From contig JALQPE010000951.1 in NCBI GenBank assembly GCA_030407315.1, positions 1 through 30,218 of the forward strand: a stretch of 30,218 nucleotides of DNA, written 5' to 3'. The position numbers were made by a program, and so were the translations under genes. The DNA comes from Asparagopsis taxiformis (taxonomy: Eukaryota; Rhodophyta; Florideophyceae; Bonnemaisoniales; Bonnemaisoniaceae). Of this stretch, positions 1-8,788 are shown in pieces; positions within the stretch are counted from its first letter, which is position 1; each line of letters starts with the position of its first letter. Under the pieces are notes generated by a model. That model saw only the letters and a program-made list of their open reading frames with translations, searched no databases and was not told the origin of the DNA.

Positions 1-1000
1 AAGTACGGGAACGAAACAAGTTGACGCCACTGGCGCAAGGACCTTTTAAGGTTGCTAAAGCCGGTAGGCGTACCGTCCATATTGAACGTGATGGACTTGT
101 CGAACAAGTTAGCCACGACACGCGTGACGTATGCGCACACCCTGAACAGGAAATACCGCACTCACGGTTAACTTCTAACGGAGCACCCGTACCTGCGGCA
201 AGAACGACGATCAAGCGCCAACACGGTGCCGACTATGGCGGAAGAGAACGACTACGTCGCGAGACATCATGTCCGCAGCGAGTACCTCTTCACACCGGAC
301 AACCCCAGGTCACCCTGTAACCAAGCCTTTGTCATCCCGCCCCGCGGTTGAAGGTAATTCCGTAACTAACACACCGAGTATCGGTCCGAGACGAACCGTC
401 TTTGAGGAGGGGGCCCAGGCTGACATACGTCGTAATAACAATGCTGCTTCACAGCCAATGCCCACTCAAATTGACCTCGCCGAGGATGAAACTCTTGACA
501 TAATGCAGGAACCTGCTTCCCAAGACGCCAACAAGGACGTTTCTCCCGGCTTCGCCGATCAACCCATAAGCACCAACCGGAACAAGTCCGAAGAAGAATA
601 GTCGCTCTCGTCGACAAACAAGAATAAGCGGACCACACGGCATGGAAATATCCCAAAGAAGCCACTTCGGCTGAGGATAAAACCCTGCGGGTGACACGGC
701 CAACACGGAAGCAGACGACGCTCGTCGAGCCAAGAGGTTATACCCGAACCGGGAACTGTCTCCCACAACCTGGGACCACCTGAGGAACAGGAATTCGCCA
801 TAGACGACTTGATCGATTATGTCGTCGACGACGATCAGGAGGAATGGTTCCTCGTGAAGTGGTACGGGTATCGTGACCCTACGTGGACGCAACGGCACAA
901 CGTGCCAGACGAGCAAATATCTCGGTACTTCCGGAAAGTTGACCGCCAAGCGGGTAAGAAAACGTCTAAACGACGAACGGCCAAAAGGCGTGGTAAGTAG
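1..1000 (+). pseudogene. 3' end of Ty3/Gypsy chromovirus polyprotein (integrase tail and chromodomain), degenerate
   Basis: Partial at the left edge. The frame open from base 3 reads a typical integrase C-terminal GPY/F module (LTPLAQGPFKV, then a charged strand) that helps bind DNA during integration. This frame drifts into junk and stops at 318-320. A second frame continues through an acidic linker with stops at 599-601 (TAG) and 692-694 (TGA), then encodes a chromodomain (about 785-920) and a Lys/Arg-rich tail ending at the TAG at 998-1000. In the chromodomain the histone-methyl-lysine cage looks intact: F at 794, W at 860 and Y at 869, within FLVKWYGY. The usual TWEP motif reads TWTQ. In this family the module directs integration to methylated chromatin. 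At least one frameshift (about 150-320) and two stops show that the copy is dead. RT and RNase H must lie to the left of the window. Confidence 0.8.
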
Positions 1001-1474
1001 AACGGCAGAGCTGCCCCACAGCGAAGCTGTTGTACGCAAGAGCGTCAGTAGGAACGGCTAGTGATCGCGGCGTCACCGCTAATGACCACAAGGTTGAGCC
1101 GGTAAGACCCCACGAACAGCACCCGTCGGGTTGGCCAAATAACAAAAACCGCGAGCGGTAGAAATATGAAGCCAATCGGCGGAGGAAAAATTCCATAAAC
1201 AACAAAAACATTCCAAATTTTAATGGGAGACATGACAAAGCCGCACACGGCGCATGGATGAACGATCTAACATGAGAGTGAAACGCAAATGCGTATAAGA
1301 AGGTAAACCCGGTTACAGAAGTAAGACGTCTAACGTCGGAAGTTGTCGGAGGGACGGGGCGCTGATGCGAAGGGTAGGAAGAGGTTGGCCTCAATGACCG
1401 GTTGGTCGGATGTTGAGCCGTAGAACGACGAGTGTCGCGAGGACGAATGCGTCCAGCATCCCGACGGGAAGTGG
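1001..1474. other. Spacer between convergent polyprotein and antisense ORF
   Basis: There is no supportable gene here. The stretch separates the stop of the decayed polyprotein (+) from the stop of the 1018-codon ORF (-), so it would be the 3' untranslated region of both. I see no canonical AATAAA on the minus strand. Open frames in this stretch are short and lack family features. Confidence 0.6.
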
Positions 1475-4400
1475 TTAACGAGCCGGTGGGGGAGGATGAG
1501 ACACAGCAGGAACTGAAGGAACCGATACCGTCGGAGAATTAGTGACCAACTCATCGGACATATCCGGAGACTCCTCCCTCACGGGATCCTGTGCTTCGAT
1601 GCGCTGAAGCAACGGCGGAGTCGTGTTAACTGGAGAAGCGCGCCGGGGGCGGATATTTCGACCATCGTCGCGCTCAGCGGGAGAACGATCCCGACGACGA
1701 CCGGATATCCCTCCTCGAGGTTGAATACTAGCTGGAGTCTCCAGGGCTTGTGGTCGTATCCCTACCCGCTCATGCGGTATGCGCCTACGCGCTAAGCGCA
1801 ATTCTTCCTCAAGCTCCCGGACTCTCGTCCTTAGTTCTTCGAAAGTCTTCTGCCTCGCAGTTAAGTCCTTTTCCAGTTGAGACACCTTCTCTTCCGCTAA
1901 GCGGCGACTTGTACGCTCTGCGCGATAGCGCGTTACTGCAGCATCCCGTCGCTCGCGACTTTCCTTGTACCGAGTACCCAACGTGACACACGTTAACGCC
2001 AAAGTATCCAACGCATTGCGAACGGGGTAACCGTCATCCCGTGGATGAAACACCGACGAAAGTTGGCCATCACCAAGACTATCCGCCAATTGGCGCACAT
2101 TCGTAACCGATAATAACTGCGCCACAGACAAACTGGATCCAAGAACATCCGCGCGAGCGGTAGCACGACCGACCGTACCGTCATCCTCGAGTGACTGACC
2201 GGATTGACGGTCTGGTGACAGAAACGGCGCTGCCGTAGAAGCCGGAAGACCCGGACGGGTAGAGCGAGAAAGATCCAGTGGGGCTGGTGGAGGGACAACT
2301 GCCTGGGGTTCCATCGCTTCGTAAGAAGCTGGCTCTACAGGAGCAATTGGATGAGGAGAGACGCCGGAATCGGCTGGACGATAATGACCAGCAGGTGTCG
2401 AACGCCCAGGGCGTGGAACGTGCATCTCCCGTTCGGGTTTGTACATGTAGTCCTCCAAATCTCCGTCGGAGTAACTTGGCGGGTCGACCGTAAGATAACC
2501 GTCCTCGGCAAATTCACCGTCCCGACGAAACGGAGGAGTCTCAACCACAATCTCGTCCCGGGTAGTATACGCCGCGGCTTTCGCCGGTTTGAAGGGTAAA
2601 CTCGGATGCGAGTAAATGAAGATCTTCTCGGGCGCAATGCCTTCGATCGTACAAGCAATCTCCTCGACACCATCGGTGGTCTTGTAAGAAGCCTCGAGGA
2701 GCTCGATGATAACCTTCACATCTACGCTACGCGTCTTCGGTACAACCGGTGATAACGGCATCTCATGGAATGTCTTCCACGTCGTGATAGCCGACTCTGC
2801 CAAGTGCTTGGCTAACACCGGGAGGAACCCTCTAGTCTCTACGAGACGAGCCAACTCCAAACCCATCATGAGCTCTCGCTCTAACAGGACATAGTCCAAA
2901 AACCGAGGCTTCACCCAAGGGCGGGGATCCGCCTCCACCACACTGTGGAAATACAGCATCGCTGGTGTATCCCCAATGGGCAAACACAAGGGCGGTGAGT
3001 TCTCGCCTTCCCATCGGGAATCCTCCAACGTCGAATTCAGCTCTGCTGTAGGTACCACCAAGTTCGCAGTGCAATGGTCTATGTTCCGATTAGCTCGGTA
3101 TCCGAACACTCGGTAATCAAATGACGACACTTGCAAACCGGTAGACCGGGTTAGGTGACGCGCGTGCACACGCATGTGATGTTCCAACATACCGGTATCC
3201 GGGCGGGGCGGATACGCAAACCATCTTGACCTAACGATAGGTAAGTCGGGAACGCTCCCTTGATCCGAGTGTGACTCGAACAATCGACGGTTCATCCGCT
3301 CAACGTACAAGGCATCGCCTGGGTGAAGAAGAAAGGTGCGGTCGCACAGCAACGTGTGTGGTACACGGAAATGTCGCATCGGCCGGCACGACGGCAATTG
3401 GGCATAAGCCGACCAGCTGTTATGCAGCGCATGGGTATCACGGTGTTTAACACCTGCAATGAGACGGAGGTCTCGACGTAAGTCGGTAGCGTCCTCGCTT
3501 AAGAACTCCCGGAGGGGCAGGCGCGCAAAAGGGTAATACTCCCACGGAGCTCTCAAATACCTTGAAAAAGGCAACTCATGTGAGTCAAAGACCATGAGCT
3601 CCGAAGCATTCGAAGGATAAAATTCGCCTTCGCGACGCCAATCGGCGGAAGGAGCCGGAACCCGCTTGGGCGATGAATAAGTCGGCGCAGCCGAAACAGA
3701 AGGAGCTGGTTTTTGGTACGGATCTACCAATTGACCTTGTCTTCCTTGCGGTTGCACCGTCTCATATCCACCGGACCCATACGCGGCTCGCGTCGAATTG
3801 CTGGCCACCAGCCCGCGACCCGCTTCTTCGGCCGCCTTGCGGTTCCGCACATCGATGATGAATTGCCGATTACGGCTGTATAAGTCCTCATAAGGATTCT
3901 TGGACTTAACCGGCTCAGCCGTAACGGGATTCCGTGTGGACGAGCGAGGTTTCGCATAAGGATCCGGATACTCCGATGGACGGGGAACGATGGGACGGCC
4001 GGTGACTGCAGGAGCAGCAGAAGTCACGGGGGTCGAACTGGGCTGCGAAGCAGCAGCAGCGTCAACGATAATTTCAGCCGGTTCCGGCGTGCGGCGTGAA
4101 GGCTGGGGAGTCCCTTGCTTGCCTGATGGCGGTGAACGCGGGGTATCCCGTTGAACTTCGACTTCTTCTACCTCAGGATGAGGGTCGCTTGGGGGCGGAA
4201 CTACCGAAGGCAGAACAACCGGTTTACCGGGCTTGTCCTTACGAGGCGTAACCTCAGGTGAGGGACTCGTCGGACGGGGAGTGGGCGAAGGCGTCTTCGC
4301 CTTTTCTGGGACAGTCCCTGTAGAGGGTTTAGCCTGCGAACCGGAATCCGGTGGTTGGGAAGAAGAAACTTGAACGCCAGCGGCGGAGGCAGAAGGGTTA

Positions 4401-4531
4401 GTTGTCGGCGTCGCCGGGGTTGGAGTCGAAGGTGCGCGCGACGCCTGATGGCGGGTGGTTGGACGGCGGGAAGCCGCCCGCGTAGAACGTGTTGGCATGT
4501 TGCCTGTCGGGCTGTTAATGCGATCGACCAT
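1475..4531 (-). CDS. Antisense ORF of a chromovirus 3' region; 1018-aa protein of unknown function
   Basis: The frame is intact from an ATG at 4531. Residues 1-300 are low complexity (Pro, Ser, Thr, Ala) with basic patches and two related motifs, DPYAKP (from about 190) and VDPYQKP (from about 269). Residues 300-700 look globular, rich in Trp, Tyr, His and Arg. Residues 700-850 are Pro-rich and acidic. Residues 850-917 form a highly charged heptad-like coiled coil (LEEELRLARRR near its end). A basic segment (SGRRRDRSPAERDDG) and a Pro-rich tail follow. I recognise no catalytic motif, zinc knuckle or known domain. The gene lies between pol and the 3' LTR, on the opposite strand to pol, and has stayed open although pol is broken. 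Possible roles are a Gag-like structural protein, an accessory or regulatory protein, or a captured host gene. A second ATG (codon 12, at 4498) is an alternative start. Confidence 0.72.
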   Translation of the reverse strand: MVDRINSPTGNMPTRSTRAASRRPTTRHQASRAPSTPTPATPTTNPSASAAGVQVSSSQPPDSGSQAKPSTGTVPEKAKTPSPTPRPTSPSPEVTPRKDKPGKPVVLPSVVPPPSDPHPEVEEVEVQRDTPRSPPSGKQGTPQPSRRTPEPAEIIVDAAAASQPSSTPVTSAAPAVTGRPIVPRPSEYPDPYAKPRSSTRNPVTAEPVKSKNPYEDLYSRNRQFIIDVRNRKAAEEAGRGLVASNSTRAAYGSGGYETVQPQGRQGQLVDPYQKPAPSVSAAPTYSSPKRVPAPSADWRREGEFYPSNASELMVFDSHELPFSRYLRAPWEYYPFARLPLREFLSEDATDLRRDLRLIAGVKHRDTHALHNSWSAYAQLPSCRPMRHFRVPHTLLCDRTFLLHPGDALYVERMNRRLFESHSDQGSVPDLPIVRSRWFAYPPRPDTGMLEHHMRVHARHLTRSTGLQVSSFDYRVFGYRANRNIDHCTANLVVPTAELNSTLEDSRWEGENSPPLCLPIGDTPAMLYFHSVVEADPRPWVKPRFLDYVLLERELMMGLELARLVETRGFLPVLAKHLAESAITTWKTFHEMPLSPVVPKTRSVDVKVIIELLEASYKTTDGVEEIACTIEGIAPEKIFIYSHPSLPFKPAKAAAYTTRDEIVVETPPFRRDGEFAEDGYLTVDPPSYSDGDLEDYMYKPEREMHVPRPGRSTPAGHYRPADSGVSPHPIAPVEPASYEAMEPQAVVPPPAPLDLSRSTRPGLPASTAAPFLSPDRQSGQSLEDDGTVGRATARADVLGSSLSVAQLLSVTNVRQLADSLGDGQLSSVFHPRDDGYPVRNALDTLALTCVTLGTRYKESRERRDAAVTRYRAERTSRRLAEEKVSQLEKDLTARQKTFEELRTRVRELEEELRLARRRIPHERVGIRPQALETPASIQPRGGISGRRRDRSPAERDDGRNIRPRRASPVNTTPPLLQRIEAQDPVREESPDMSDELVTNSPTVSVPSVPAVSHPPPPAR

Positions 4532-4549
4532 GCTGAGTAACAGCAGTCC

Positions 4550-4556
4550 TTAAATA
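4550..4556 (-). promoter_or_regulatory. TATA-like box upstream of the antisense ORF
   Basis: The minus strand reads TATTTAA here, only about 25 bases before the ATG at 4531. If it is a real TATA box, transcription would begin at or just after that ATG, which would favour codon 12 as the translation start. It may also be chance AT-richness. Confidence 0.3.
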
Positions 4557-4971
4557 CTCCACTGGAGTCAGAAGCAACGCAACAGACAAGTCGTACGGTC
4601 GCCACAGGCGTGAGGTCTTGCTTGAATCGCGAAGGGACCCCGCGGAAGAACGCAAGGCGGGTATTACCCTTAACGCAAGAAAAATCGCGTATCACGCGCG
4701 CAAACCCCAGCGAGGCACAAGACTTGAATCGCCAGGCGAGATCGCTTCGCAAACCGGCAGGACCGGAGGGAGAACAAGGTTGGACAACACGGCAAAGCCG
4801 GTGAAAGGACGCAAACCTGAAAGGTCGTTACTCAGATGATGAGCGACGCTCGGGAGTGGAACCGTGTGCACGGGTAAATATCAGCCAAATTTTGGCGGTC
4901 AAAATTTTTATCCGGTTGGCCGGCCACGGCGGTGGGAATAATTTGGGAATTTAAAATCAGTAGATTTTTGG
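4557..4971. other. Non-coding stretch between antisense ORF and polypurine tract
   Basis: No gene is supported. The left part is GC-balanced with loosely repeated fragments such as CTTGAATCGC. The right part becomes AT-rich (runs like AAAATTTTTATCC and GGAATTTAAAATC) as it approaches the LTR. It would be the leader or promoter region of the antisense ORF. Confidence 0.5.
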
Positions 4972-4990
4972 AATTGTCGGGACGACAATT
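4972..4990. repeat. Perfect 8-bp inverted repeat next to the polypurine tract
   Basis: AATTGTCG and CGACAATT are separated by GGA. This perfect short stem ends six bases before the polypurine tract. In RNA it would fold just upstream of the plus-strand priming site. Confidence 0.6.
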
Positions 4991-4995
4991 GGCTT

Positions 4996-5004
4996 AGGAG
5001 GGGG
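4996..5004 (+). other. Polypurine tract, plus-strand primer of the Gypsy element
   Basis: AGGAGGGGG is followed three bases later by TGTCATACC, the proposed LTR start. A G-rich purine run abutting a TGT terminus is the standard arrangement at the 3' end of Ty3/Gypsy elements. It agrees with the plus-strand direction of the chromodomain polyprotein. Confidence 0.6.
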
Positions 5005-5007
5005 CGA

Positions 5008-5667
5008 TGTCATACCACGCGGTGGTCTGCCCTGGTGGGGTCGTGTCAACATCCTATTGGATGACCCCGGGTCGGGACTGACCAATAGAAACAGCCTCGC
5101 TGTATCTCGCCCAAGTCAAGGGAATGGACCCACTGGGACAATTAAAGACCCCACAAGGGGCAAATTTTAACTAAGCTGACTCAGCTAACTTTACACTGTA
5201 ACACTAACAGTTGGTGATCTCGCGGGCTCCCGCAGTCGCCATAATCAGGGATCTGATTGGTGCACATAAGGATATTTATTCCTAACTGTCTACCTACCCT
5301 AACTGTTTACAGTAACTTAGACTAGTATAAAACGCCTCTGGATTAGCCAGAGTGCTTAACCTTTTAGAGGTAACGTAAACTCACGTGGAATTTACGACTC
5401 CACTGAACAGTGTTTGCATCGCTCTTTTCTATCCTTCTAGGACGAATTAGCTTTAGCTATACAGCTCGACGGGTTACGTCTTTCTGCTCCATCAATACGC
5501 ACTCCGTGCGTGAGCACCCCCAACCTTCACCCGGCATTACCGGAAGACCATTCGTGGTATACTCGCCATTGGCGGTTGACGCAAGATTCGCTTGCTCTAC
5601 CACGCTACCGAAACTCGGGACACCTGTAGGGTGGTTTTGCCGCTTTGCGGATTTTCTACCTACTACA
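5008..5667 (+). repeat. 3' LTR of the Gypsy chromovirus (boundaries inferred)
   Basis: It starts with TGTCATACC right after the polypurine tract and probably ends with CTACTACA, giving TGT...ACA ends. The partner LTR lies outside the window, so the right edge is inferred; a CA at 5674 is an alternative. A clear TATA box (TATAAAA, 5326-5332) lies mid-LTR, which places U3 at 5008 to about 5350 and R-U5 after it. No AATAAA is evident. The short frames inside are not genes. Confidence 0.55.
5326..5332 (+). promoter_or_regulatory. TATA box of the Gypsy LTR
   Basis: TATAAAA lies inside the LTR, about 320 bases from its start, in the right place to begin U3-R transcription. It is followed by a GC-rich short inverted repeat (CTCTGGATTAGCCAGAG). 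Confidence 0.5.
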
Positions 5668-5830
5668 TGTTTCATAGAAGTGTGGGTTTAAGCTTTTGCA
5701 AGGTCCGGTATCGATAATGATATCGCTTTTGCAGTGTTTCACGTTCAATTATCACATTATCTCGTGATGATACGTAGATCCAGCACAGTTTCAATAATTA
5801 ATTATTATTTCTTGAACAGCTTAATAAAAA
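5668..5830. other. AT-rich flank without a gene
   Basis: This is host or older transposon DNA between the LTR and the Tc1/mariner remnant. I see only AT-rich sequence with short direct repeats such as GATATCG/TATCGATA. Confidence 0.4.
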
Positions 5831-5957
5831 TGCACAATGATATGCAACTATGTTGACAATGTGCACCACCGCCAAAATCCCAGACTTGAATCCTATTGAG
5901 AACGTTTGGGGCGCTCTTGCACGTAACGTGTACAAGAATTTAAACAGAAAGTGGTAG
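5831..5957 (+). pseudogene. Tc1/mariner-type transposase remnant
   Basis: One frame (from 5874) reads PDLNPIENVWGALARNVY followed by a stop at 5955-5957. This is the hallmark motif around the last acidic catalytic residue of Tc1-like DDE transposases. Just upstream, in another frame, DNVHHRQ (from 5855) resembles the region of the second catalytic Asp (DNA..H..R). In an intact enzyme these motifs are tens of residues apart, so an internal deletion and a frameshift have joined them. No inverted terminal repeats were found. Only cut-and-paste transposition function can be inferred, and this copy is dead. Confidence 0.75.
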
Positions 5958-6087
5958 GCGTTCGTTGTCTTTCCGAGAAGGTTGATCAAAAGGAGTTATC
6001 ACTTAGATGTCTTTATTAAACAGTAACGCTAACAGTTTCTTACTCTTATGCAATTCAGTATTGGCATGGTGTGCGTTCCCTGACGAA
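5958..6087. other. Short spacer between Tc1 remnant and Copia LTR
   Basis: This may be decayed transposase 3' sequence. No open frame or structure is recognised. The five bases before the Copia LTR are ACGAA and do not match the five bases after the other LTR. Confidence 0.35.
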
Positions 6088-6343
6088 TGCTTCTGCAATA
6101 CAAATGATTTGACAGCAACGGCTGAGAGGGGAACATCTCTGTTGCAAGAGCACAAGAGCAGACCTACTGTAAAAAACACGTGTTAAACAGCTGTAAAAAA
6201 GTCAATAGTGATTTCATATCGCACCGGCCACAATCACTCAATATGATAGACAACATAACAAAACAAAACAATCAAAGAATTACCATATTGCTCAAATCAT
6301 AATCACACAATGTGATACAACTGAACAAAGCTATAATGATTCA
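6088..6343 (-). repeat. Copia LTR, 3' copy
   Basis: It is a 256-bp direct repeat of 8533-8788, differing by eye at four positions. On the element strand it begins TGAATCATT and ends GCAGAAGCA. It follows the RNase H end after a weak purine-rich stretch (CAAAATTGGGCAGTA). Confidence 0.85.
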
Positions 6344-6371
6344 TACTGCCCAATTTTGAAGAGCACAGTCA

Positions 6372-7757
6372 TCAGCCTGTGGATTGATCAGAGTGGCGGA
6401 ACATGGTTTCAGTAAAGGAGACGGGGATTTCACCCGAAAACATCATGAGCTGTAGAGGGAGCTGTAGGGGGCTGTCTGGTTTGGTAAGCGGATCAGCTAA
6501 ATTGCTTTTCCCAGGTAGCCAAATCATAGTAGAAACATTTCGAGTCTCGAACTCATATCGTATCACACTGACGTCAGCTCGTATCGAACAGTCGGTAGCA
6601 TTACGACAAGTAGAAAGCGTTGTGAATAAATCTTTCGAGTCCAATGCAACAATGTGAGCTACAGATACATTCAGGAGCTTCTCGTATGCCTTGACAAGCA
6701 TTTTGCCTTCATCAATAGCTGCTCCAGCAGCCAGTATCTCAGCAGCACCGATAGACTTAACTGGTCGTTTAGACTTGTGTGATGTCCATGACATCAAGTG
6801 GAATGTAGCTCCTTCTCCAATCGGACCAAAGAGGAGGCCAGACATGTATCCGATTTGTCCATGATCGATGCGTCTGCTAGCATCTGCGAATAAGAGTATG
6901 GATAGATCGTACTCACCACGTGATGGTGTCTTGAACTTGATGACACTTCCCAAGCGTTTCAATGTACGCAGCATGTTGGTTTGCGTAACAAGGTCACGTA
7001 CGGTAGGATGCGGCCCTTTTGCTGTAAATAGCTTGCAGTTAATGCACAGAATGGGGAGGACGCTATGCCCATCCATCCAATGGAACTATTTAGGGAGCGG
7101 AAAGCGGACAATTCAACATCATTCAATGCATCATCAATTTCTTTCCTACGAAGGCGGGTGAGTGGGAACGGCTGCATCGACTCGAGCTTTTCATCTGCAT
7201 GGATAGTAATGACATAGTCATCAGATTTTGTAATCGTCATCCCAAAGAATATAATGGTTCCAGGGCCAAATACGATTGTTCCGAGCTCATATGAATTAGA
7301 TATAAAGTCAATAATATCTTGAACATATCTCCTCTCCCCACAGAAGAATGTCATCAACAACTTTGACAGCTGCAATAGAAAGTATATCATTCTCAATCTT
7401 ATAGAAAAGCTGTGGTACATAAACCAGTTGTGAAAGTCCAAGCCCAAAGAGGAAGTTATCAATATGATCTTGCCACTTTTCATTCGCGTTGACAAGACCA
7501 TACGCAGCTGTGAGTAGTAGCCAATAGCATGATTTGGTTGCACATTCTCTTGGTGGCACAACATAGACATCTCGCTTTGCTTCTCCCGTCTGGAGGAAAG
7601 CGCTCTTGAAGTCAACTTTCGCAATTGGCCACTTGTGTATAGATGCAAGTGATAGTAGCAACCGTATGCCTACAGGTGGGCAAGTTGCTGAATCAGTCTT
7701 TAGATTAGATTTGTCACAATCTTTGTTCCCGTGAGGAGCGATCCGAGCTTTCATAAT
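6372..7757 (-). pseudogene. Copia reverse transcriptase and RNase H, frameshifted
   Basis: Reading leftward from 7757, the RT begins with KARIAPHGNK and has block A (AKVDFKSAFLQTGEAKRDVYV), YGLVNANEKW, and a catalytic VVDD box (7350-7361) where most Copia enzymes have YVDD. A frameshift near 7330 moves the frame for the stretch FGMTITKSDDYVITIHADEK to LQQKG. A second one near 7015 returns to the first frame for PTVRDLVTQ. RNase H follows, with LLFADASRR, SIGAAEILAAG, LDSKDLF and IWLPGKSNLADPLTK supplying the acidic residues and C-terminal motif typical of Copia. The ORF ends at 6372. The intact enzyme would copy element RNA into DNA in virus-like particles. Confidence 0.85.
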
Positions 7758-8532
7758 CGTGGAGCGCACCTAAACCAGTCCTATCGTACGACCATGCCTC
7801 TCGCGCTGTAACAGTTCCTGGACGTAATGGTAGAACTATGAAGGCAGCTGTTGAAGATATACGTCATGCAATTACTGATGATGCACTTTCAGTATCAATC
7901 CAGGAAGCAATTGACACCATTGAAAAGAGTGCAGATGAAACAATTGATGAATTTATGGCAGATGAAGATGAGGCTGATGTCAAAAACTTGCAAAACCCAA
8001 CCGATACGCGATACGATGCGGACTTCGATCTCACCAATTCAGTAGGCATATGCAATAATTCGGACTCTCCCGATGAAATACCCAAAATTGGTGATTCTGT
8101 AGACATCTATTGGCCACTAGACGACGCATACTATACTGGTTCAGTCTCTACAATCAAGGATGGAATCTTTAACATCCAATACAACGATGGTGATACAGAA
8201 CAGCTCAATCTTGATGATGAGAAATGGCGCTTCACACCTGATAAGTTATGCAGTAATGAAGTGCAATTGTCACCTGCTCATGAATTGAAAAGTTTTGAGC
8301 AACATTATATCAAGATGTACTTTGATCAATTCGGCATCAAAGACTTCATGTTATTTCAAGCACAAAGCTTACCAGCATACGTTACTCAGAATGCATACGA
8401 TAAGGAAAAATCATCATTTAAGAAAATTGTCAAGGAAATACCTTTATCAGAGGTACCTGAGGGTGCAAATGTGATCACCAGTCACGTGCTTTACGGAGTC
8501 AAGATATGTGATGATGGCTCGCACATTATGAA
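7758..8532 (+). pseudogene. Inverted Copia pol segment: integrase tail, linker and start of RT
   Basis: The plus-strand frame is open from 7757 and runs through the inverted segment into the adjacent LTR, stopping at 8615-8617. It reads an integrase C-terminal tail (SYDHASRAVTVPGRNGR), an acidic linker, and a Tudor/SH3-like strand set (SVDIYWPLDDAYYTGSV to NIQYNDGDTEQLNL). It then gives the canonical lead-in of Copia RT (EIPLSEVPEGANVITSHVLY, VKICDDGS). It breaks off exactly where the minus-strand RT starts. The residues after GSHI come from LTR sequence and are not natural protein. This orientation makes the element unable to encode a complete polyprotein. Confidence 0.8.
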
Positions 8533-8788
8533 TGCTTCTGCAATACAAATGATTTGTCAGCAACGGCTGAGAGGGGAACATCTCTGTTGCAAGAGCACAA
8601 GAGCAGACCTACTGTAAAAAACACGTGTTAAACAGCTGTAAAAAAGTCAATAGTGATTTCATATCGCACCGGCCACAATCACTCAATATGATAGACAACA
8701 TAACAAAACAAAACAATCAAAAAATTACCATATTGCTCAAATCATAATCACACAATGTGATACAACTGAATCAAGCTATAATGATTCA
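8533..8788 (-). repeat. Copia LTR, 5' copy
   Basis: It is the partner of 6088-6343, with the same length and four substitutions. On the element strand it should be followed by a primer-binding site, but the inversion junction directly abuts it. Confidence 0.85.

Larger units (their letters stand above)
6088..8788 (-). mobile_element. Defective Ty1/Copia retrotransposon with an internal inversion
   Basis: Two 256-bp direct repeats with TG...CA ends bound it. Minus-strand RT and RNase H sequence (7757 to 6372) fixes the element's direction. The segment from about 7758 to 8530 carries the preceding part of pol (integrase tail, linker, first RT block) on the plus strand, so it has been inverted. 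Gag, protease, the integrase core and any recognisable primer-binding site are absent. The flanking bases (ACGAA and TAATG) show no target-site duplication. RT style resembles the GalEa-like Copia elements known from red algae and some animals, but that clade call is tentative. Confidence 0.8.

Noticed and set aside
449..1039. 196-codon minus-strand frame
   Set aside because: It is the complement of the chromodomain-bearing polyprotein and has no domain of its own.
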